This document shows, one piece after another, positions 6,892 through 11,262 of a stretch of DNA of 11,262 bases. A model generated the notes under the pieces. The model searched no databases. It saw nothing but the letters and a program-made list of their open reading frames with translations, and was not told the origin of the DNA. The translations under genes and the position numbers were made by a program. The stretch covers positions 1-11,262 of the forward strand of contig SFJB01000051.1 in NCBI GenBank assembly GCA_004555145.1. Direction: 5' to 3'. Within the stretch, counting starts at the first letter, position 1. Each line of letters starts with the position of its first letter. The stretch comes from Bacteroidales bacterium. GTDB lineage: Bacteria; Bacteroidota; Bacteroidia; Bacteroidales; UBA932.

Positions 6892-8835
6892 ATGGCATTC
6901 ATAAAATTCAACAAGTCCGAGCTTGTGAATATTGCCTACTCTCTCAAGAAGGAGATTCTGTGCGCCAATAAGACCGGAGCGTATTGCAATACGTCGATAC
7001 TGACCTGCAATACGAGGCGCTATCACGGTCTTCTGGCCGTTACCCTGGACCGCTTCGGAGGGGACAGATATCTTCTGCTCTCAGATTTGGACGAGAGCCT
7101 CATAATCAAGGGTAAGCAGTTCAATCTCGGAATTCATTGCTATGGAGACATCTATGAGCCGCGCGGACACAAGTACGTAGTGGACTTCAGCGCGGATCCG
7201 GTGCCTCAGATCACCTACAAGGTCGGGGAGGTGCTTTTCCGCAAGAGCATCCTTCTTGCCCAGGACCGCGACCAGGTCCTCATAAAATATGAGCTCCTCG
7301 AGTCTCCTGCTCCTGTGAAACTTATTCTCAAACCTTTCCTGGCTTTCCGCAACATCCACGACCTTACCCATCAGAACTCCGCAGCCAACACTTCAGGCCG
7401 CGAGATTCCGGGAGGTATGGCCTATTGTATGTATGCCAACTTCCCGGACCTCCATCTTCAGCTCAGCGATTCCAAGTCCAGCTTTGTGGAAGGCCCTCAC
7501 TGGAACAACAACATCACCTATTCCGACGAGTACCGCCGTGGCTTTGACTGCCGCGAAGACCTCTTCGTGCCGGGCACTTTCGAGTGTACGCTCAAAACGG
7601 GTGCTTCGGTGGTGTTCTCCGCTTCCCTGGCCCAGGAAGAACCGTCAGGACTCAAGAGACGTTTCAACTCTGGAGTGGCGGCAGCAGGAGAGATTGGCGG
7701 TTACCGCGACCAGCTCTGCCGTTGCGCCGACAGCCTTATCATAGATCACAACAACAAGAAGAGGATCAACGCCGGTCTTACCTGGCTGTACAACGGACTC
7801 CTCAGGGAGACCCTGCTGTCTCTTCCTGGGCTCACTCTTTATGCGAAGAATGATGCCAAGCTCTTCGAGGAGATACTCGACAATCTCATCGCTGACGAGC
7901 AGGAAAGGCTCTTCCGCAGGACCACTCAGGTGGAAGCCCCGCTCTCGCTTGCCTGCATACTGCAGGATTATGTGGACTGGGGTGCTGATGAGAAGGCGGT
8001 ATGGAAGAAGTACGGGTCTGTTGTCTGCGGCATAGTTGAAAGTTATCTGCCGGGAGTACGCGCTGAGATTGCAATGCAGCCGAACGGTCTGCTCTGGGCC
8101 CAGAAGGACCGTACGGCCCTGTCCTGGATGAACGCCTATGTTGACGGATACCCTGTGACAGAGAGAGCCGGCTACCAGGTCGAAACCAACGCGCTCTGGT
8201 ACAATGCAGTCTGCTATGCCATCGAAATGGAGCAAAAATACGGTCGCAAGAAGAATGACTTCGTTCAGAAGTGGACTCCGATCCGCGACATGATCAAGGC
8301 CAACTATCAGAAGACTTTCTGGAACGAGCAGCGCGGCTGCCTTGCCGACTATGTCGACAACAACGGTCAGAATATGGATATACGGCCTAACCAGCTCTGC
8401 CCGCTCGTATGCAAATATTCTCCTATAGACGATGAGCTCGCCCCTTCCATCCTCAGGGTGGTGGACGGTGAACTTGTGACCTCCCGCGGCATAAGGACCC
8501 TCTCTCCTAGGGATGTCAAGTACAAGGGAGTGTATGAAGGAGCCCAGAGGGACAGGGATCTTGCCTACCATCAGGGCTGCACCCGTCCTTGCCTGCTGGA
8601 TCCGTATGTAAAGGTTTCCTTCCGCATCAAGGGACCTTCCTTCATCAAGAAGGCCGAATGGCTTGTGGAAGGATTCTATGAGGACCTCGGCCAGCATGGC
8701 GTGGGTGCCTTCTCGGAGCTTTATGACGGAGATCCACCTCACGCGCCGCACGGAGCCATATCTTCTGCGCTCAGCACGGCGGCTCTGCTTACCGTTGAAC
8801 ATATTCTGGACAAATACAGGGAGGAAGGAAAATGA
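6892..8835 (+). CDS. Glycogen debranching enzyme, archaeal/bacterial type (amylo-alpha-1,6-glucosidase, GH133-like)
   Basis: This enzyme removes alpha-1,6 branch points from glycogen. The product has 647 residues, the usual size of the single-chain archaeal/bacterial family. The N-terminal beta domain (about 1-275) carries NTRRYHGLL (40-48) and a PRGHKYVVDF block (90-99). The C-terminal (alpha/alpha)6 barrel (about 285-640) carries SWMNAYVDG (411-419), VETNALWYNAV (430-440), YHQG (559-562) and SELYDGDPP (608-616), with Glu609 a likely catalytic base. Several signature positions depart from the pattern I recall: WMN instead of WMD at 412-414, CTRPC at 563-567 where GTVWPW-like sequence is usual, and SSALS at 624-628 where AQAWS is usual. 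The fold is intact, but specificity may differ. It follows the branching gene by 8 bases and overlaps the next gene by 4 bases (ATGA). Confidence 0.93.
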   Translation: MAFIKFNKSELVNIAYSLKKEILCANKTGAYCNTSILTCNTRRYHGLLAVTLDRFGGDRYLLLSDLDESLIIKGKQFNLGIHCYGDIYEPRGHKYVVDFSADPVPQITYKVGEVLFRKSILLAQDRDQVLIKYELLESPAPVKLILKPFLAFRNIHDLTHQNSAANTSGREIPGGMAYCMYANFPDLHLQLSDSKSSFVEGPHWNNNITYSDEYRRGFDCREDLFVPGTFECTLKTGASVVFSASLAQEEPSGLKRRFNSGVAAAGEIGGYRDQLCRCADSLIIDHNNKKRINAGLTWLYNGLLRETLLSLPGLTLYAKNDAKLFEEILDNLIADEQERLFRRTTQVEAPLSLACILQDYVDWGADEKAVWKKYGSVVCGIVESYLPGVRAEIAMQPNGLLWAQKDRTALSWMNAYVDGYPVTERAGYQVETNALWYNAVCYAIEMEQKYGRKKNDFVQKWTPIRDMIKANYQKTFWNEQRGCLADYVDNNGQNMDIRPNQLCPLVCKYSPIDDELAPSILRVVDGELVTSRGIRTLSPRDVKYKGVYEGAQRDRDLAYHQGCTRPCLLDPYVKVSFRIKGPSFIKKAEWLVEGFYEDLGQHGVGAFSELYDGDPPHAPHGAISSALSTAALLTVEHILDKYREEGK

Positions 8836-10121
8836 AAGTATTGATGTTCGGTTGGGAGTTCCCGCCTCATATCGCGGGCGGACTCGGAACTGCCTGTGAA
8901 GGCATAGTCAAGGGACTTGCCCACAACGGAGTGGATGTGCTTTTTGTTATGCCTTCCGCCTCCGGGGACGAGGACCAGAGCTGTGCCAAGATACTCAACG
9001 CCAGCGATGTGGCCGTTTCCAATGTCAGTGACACGGTTGAGGAGTTCATCGATAAGGTGAAGTTTATCAACGTGGATTCCAACATCGTGCCTTACGTGGA
9101 TCCGGATGAATACTTCGAGGCCATCGAGCAGATGAAGAAGAACAAGGTTCACGAGACCACCGTAGGCTTCGGACAGAAGTTCAAGTTCTCAGGCAAATAC
9201 GGCGCCAACCTCCTTGAAGAGGTGTCCCGCTACGCCCAGGTTGGTGGTACCATAGCCATGCAGTATGACGGCCAGTTCGACGTGATCCACGCCCACGACT
9301 GGCTTACCTACCTTGCCGGTATTGCCGCCAAGGAACTCACGGGCAAGCCGCTGGTGGTGCACGTTCACGCCACTTCATACGACAGAGGCTCGGACGATAT
9401 GGTGGATACCAGAGTGCTCGCCATAGAGAAGAAGGGTATGGAGGCCGCAGACAAGGTTGTGACCGTGAGTGACCTCACCCGCAATATTGTAATCAACAAG
9501 TACGGAATCGATCCTGCCAAGGTGGTGACTGTCCACAATGCGGTGGACTTCAGCGGCAGGAGCAAGATGGAAGTGGAAAGGGGAGTGAAGGACAAGATTG
9601 TCACCTTCCTCGGCCGCATCACCTTCCAGAAGGGTCCGGAGTATTTCATAGAGGCTGCAGCCAAGGTTCTCAAGAGAACCCGTAACGTCCGTTTCGTCAT
9701 GGCCGGCAGCGGAGATATGATGAACAAGGCTATCCGTCAGGTGGCAAGGCTCGGCATCTCCGACCGTTTCCACTTCACGGGCTTCCTCAGGGGACAGGAA
9801 GTGCAGAAGATGTTTGCACTCTCGGATGTTTATATCATGCCGTCAGTGTCCGAGCCTTTCGGCATCTCGCCGCTTGAGGCGATGCAGTCCAACGTGCCTT
9901 CAGTCATTTCCCACCAGTCAGGAGCCGCAGAGGTGCTCAAGTATGCCCTCAAGGTGGATTTCTGGGATGTAGATGCAATGGCCGACCAGATTTATGCCCT
10001 GCTCAATTATCCGGCTCTTGCCGATTTCGCAACCAAGCATGGTTACGACGAAGTGAATGAGCTCAAGTGGGATGGAGCCACTGCCAAGCTCAAGAAAGTT
10101 TATGAATCAGTAGTCAAGTAA
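8832..10121 (+). CDS. Glycogen-synthase-type glycosyltransferase (GT4/GT5-like, GT-B fold)
   Basis: This is a probable alpha-glucan synthase that extends chains from a nucleotide sugar (ADP- or UDP-glucose); the donor cannot be read from sequence. The 429 residues form two Rossmann domains. The N-terminal half starts WEFPPHIAGGLGT (8-20), whose glycine loop sits where starch synthases have KTGGL, followed by DVIHAHDWLTYLAG (150-163). The C-terminal half has FLGRITFQKGPEYF (259-272), MAGSGD (290-295) and the donor-binding EPFGISPLE (341-349), with the two glutamates eight residues apart as expected of the EX7E motif. The N-terminus resembles glycogen synthases, while the C-terminal half is closer to GT4. 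The start overlaps the previous stop as ATGA. Unusually for this phylum, a purine-rich GGAGG lies 7 bases upstream of the ATG, although it is also coding sequence. The debranching, GT and GH57 order is a known Bacteroides arrangement. Confidence 0.92.
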   Translation: MKVLMFGWEFPPHIAGGLGTACEGIVKGLAHNGVDVLFVMPSASGDEDQSCAKILNASDVAVSNVSDTVEEFIDKVKFINVDSNIVPYVDPDEYFEAIEQMKKNKVHETTVGFGQKFKFSGKYGANLLEEVSRYAQVGGTIAMQYDGQFDVIHAHDWLTYLAGIAAKELTGKPLVVHVHATSYDRGSDDMVDTRVLAIEKKGMEAADKVVTVSDLTRNIVINKYGIDPAKVVTVHNAVDFSGRSKMEVERGVKDKIVTFLGRITFQKGPEYFIEAAAKVLKRTRNVRFVMAGSGDMMNKAIRQVARLGISDRFHFTGFLRGQEVQKMFALSDVYIMPSVSEPFGISPLEAMQSNVPSVISHQSGAAEVLKYALKVDFWDVDAMADQIYALLNYPALADFATKHGYDEVNELKWDGATAKLKKVYESVVK

Positions 10122-10125
10122 CAAT

Positions 10126-11262
10126 ATGAAAAAATCAGTTTGCCTTTACTTTCAGGTACACCAGCCAACCCGACTCCGCCTCTATCGTTTCTTTGATATA
10201 GGCAAGGATTCCCATTACTACGACGACTTCGCCAACAGAACCATACTCAAGAGAATAGCCCAGAAGTGCTATCTTCCTATGAATGAGCTGCTGCTGGATG
10301 CCATCAACTGCAATAAGGGTAAGTTTAAGCTTGCCTTCTCAATATCAGGCTCCGCCCTGGAGCAGTTCGACCGCTACGCTCCGGAAGTTCTTGACAGTTT
10401 CAAGAAACTTGCCGACACCGGTTGCGTCGAATTCCTCTGCGAAACCTACAACCACTCGCTTGCATCCCTTGCCTCAAGGCAGGAGTTCGAGCACCAGGTA
10501 AACAAGCACAAGGAAGCCATCGAACACTATTTCGGCGTGACTCCAAAGACCTTCCGCAACACCGAACTCATCTATTCCGACAGCATAGGAAAGGATGTGT
10601 ACGATCTCGGATTCAAGACCATACTCACGGAAGGAGCACGTCACATCATGGGATGGCAGAGTCCTAACTATCTTTACAGGAATGAAATCAAGAGCGGTCT
10701 CAAGGTGCTTCTCAGGAACTATTCCCTCAGCGATGACATTGCCTTCCGCTTCTCCAACAGGGCCTGGTCCGAGTGGCCTCTCACTGCCGAGAAATATCTG
10801 GAATGGCTCAAGGCTGCAGAAGGTGAAATCGTAAACCTCTTTATGGATTATGAGACCTTCGGCGAGCATCAGAGCGAGGATTGCGGCATCTTCAGCTTTA
10901 TGCGCGCCCTTGCAGATTTCGTATGCAAGGATTCCGAACTTGAATTTGTCACCCCTTCGAGGGCGGCAACCAAGCATAAGCCGGTGGGTGAAATCTCCGT
11001 TCCGGAGGCCATCTCCTGGGCTGATGAGGAGAGGGATCTCTCCGCCTGGCTCGGAAACGAGCTTCAGCAGGATGCCTACAACAAGCTTTATGCCCTTGAG
11101 GAGAAGCTCTCTCTCGCGGACAATGAAGCTCTTTGGGCTGACTACGGTCACCTTCAGGAGAGTGACCACCTTTATTACATGTGCACAAAATTCTTCTCTG
11201 ACGGAGAAGTGCATAGCCGTTTCAACCCTTACTCGGGGCCGTATGACGCATTCATCAACTAT
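10126..11262 (+). CDS. GH57 family alpha-amylase-type glycoside hydrolase, 3'-truncated by window edge
   Basis: The frame is open from the ATG at 10126 to the last base (379 codons, no stop), so the gene continues beyond the window. GH57 enzymes are retaining alpha-glucan hydrolases or transferases (amylase, 4-alpha-glucanotransferase, branching enzyme). Visible motifs are LYFQVHQP (7-14, conserved region 1 HQP), CVEFLCETYNHS (100-111), FRNTELIYS (143-151) with probable nucleophile Glu147, and LFMDYETFGEH (238-248) with probable acid/base Asp241. No signal peptide is evident at the N-terminus, in keeping with a cytoplasmic glycogen-processing role. The gene starts 4 bases after the glycosyltransferase stop and is clearly in the same operon. 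Which GH57 activity it has cannot be decided from this portion; an amylase-type role is the usual annotation for Bacteroides homologues in this setting. Confidence 0.93.
   Translation, partial: MKKSVCLYFQVHQPTRLRLYRFFDIGKDSHYYDDFANRTILKRIAQKCYLPMNELLLDAINCNKGKFKLAFSISGSALEQFDRYAPEVLDSFKKLADTGCVEFLCETYNHSLASLASRQEFEHQVNKHKEAIEHYFGVTPKTFRNTELIYSDSIGKDVYDLGFKTILTEGARHIMGWQSPNYLYRNEIKSGLKVLLRNYSLSDDIAFRFSNRAWSEWPLTAEKYLEWLKAAEGEIVNLFMDYETFGEHQSEDCGIFSFMRALADFVCKDSELEFVTPSRAATKHKPVGEISVPEAISWADEERDLSAWLGNELQQDAYNKLYALEEKLSLADNEALWADYGHLQESDHLYYMCTKFFSDGEVHSRFNPYSGPYDAFINY

Noticed and set aside
7645..8802. Long open frame on the - strand (about 385 codons) opposite the debranching enzyme
   Set aside because: Antisense shadow of a well-supported gene; its product shows no family motif and it has no promoter or operon context.

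Overview
The window looks like chromosomal housekeeping DNA from a member of the Bacteroidota, most likely order Bacteroidales. Four observations support this. The one real intergenic region carries two exact matches to the Bacteroidota -7 promoter box TAnnTTTG. Most start codons lack a Shine-Dalgarno sequence. The branching enzyme is of the eukaryote-like subtype common in this phylum. The grouping debranching enzyme / GT4-type glycosyltransferase / GH57 is a known Bacteroides arrangement. Base composition is about half GC by eye and looks even across the window. I see no mobile element, RNA gene, CRISPR array or sign of recent transfer.

Left part (1-4801). The 3' portion of a membrane sensor histidine kinase of the NtrY-like type enters from the left on the + strand. 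Its last 41 bases overlap, tail to tail, the end of a four-gene operon on the - strand. That operon reads right to left: engB (ribosome-assembly GTPase), prs (PRPP synthetase), a short membrane-anchored cysteine-containing protein, and der (double GTPase for 50S assembly). The gaps are 3 and 4 bases, and the last pair overlaps by 32 bases, so co-transcription and translational coupling are likely.

Middle (4802-4921). This 120-base AT-rich divergent spacer is the only substantial non-coding stretch. It holds back-to-back -7 boxes, an inverted repeat with GCAAA/TTTGC arms between them, and a near-perfect 20-base palindrome just downstream of the rightward box. It is the regulatory hub of the window.

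Right part (4922-11262). A + strand operon for storage polysaccharide (glycogen) holds a GH13 branching enzyme, an archaeal-type glycogen debranching enzyme (GH133-like), a GT4/GT5-like glycogen-synthase-type glycosyltransferase, and a GH57 amylase-type enzyme that runs off the right edge. The gaps are 8 bases, a 4-base ATGA overlap, and 4 bases. Together these would elongate, branch, trim and remodel alpha-glucan. No ADP-glucose pyrophosphorylase or glycogen phosphorylase gene lies inside the window.

I found no clearly new system. The points most worth a second look are the divergent control region with its nested inverted repeats, and departures from expected family motifs in the debranching enzyme and in the EngB G4 motif.
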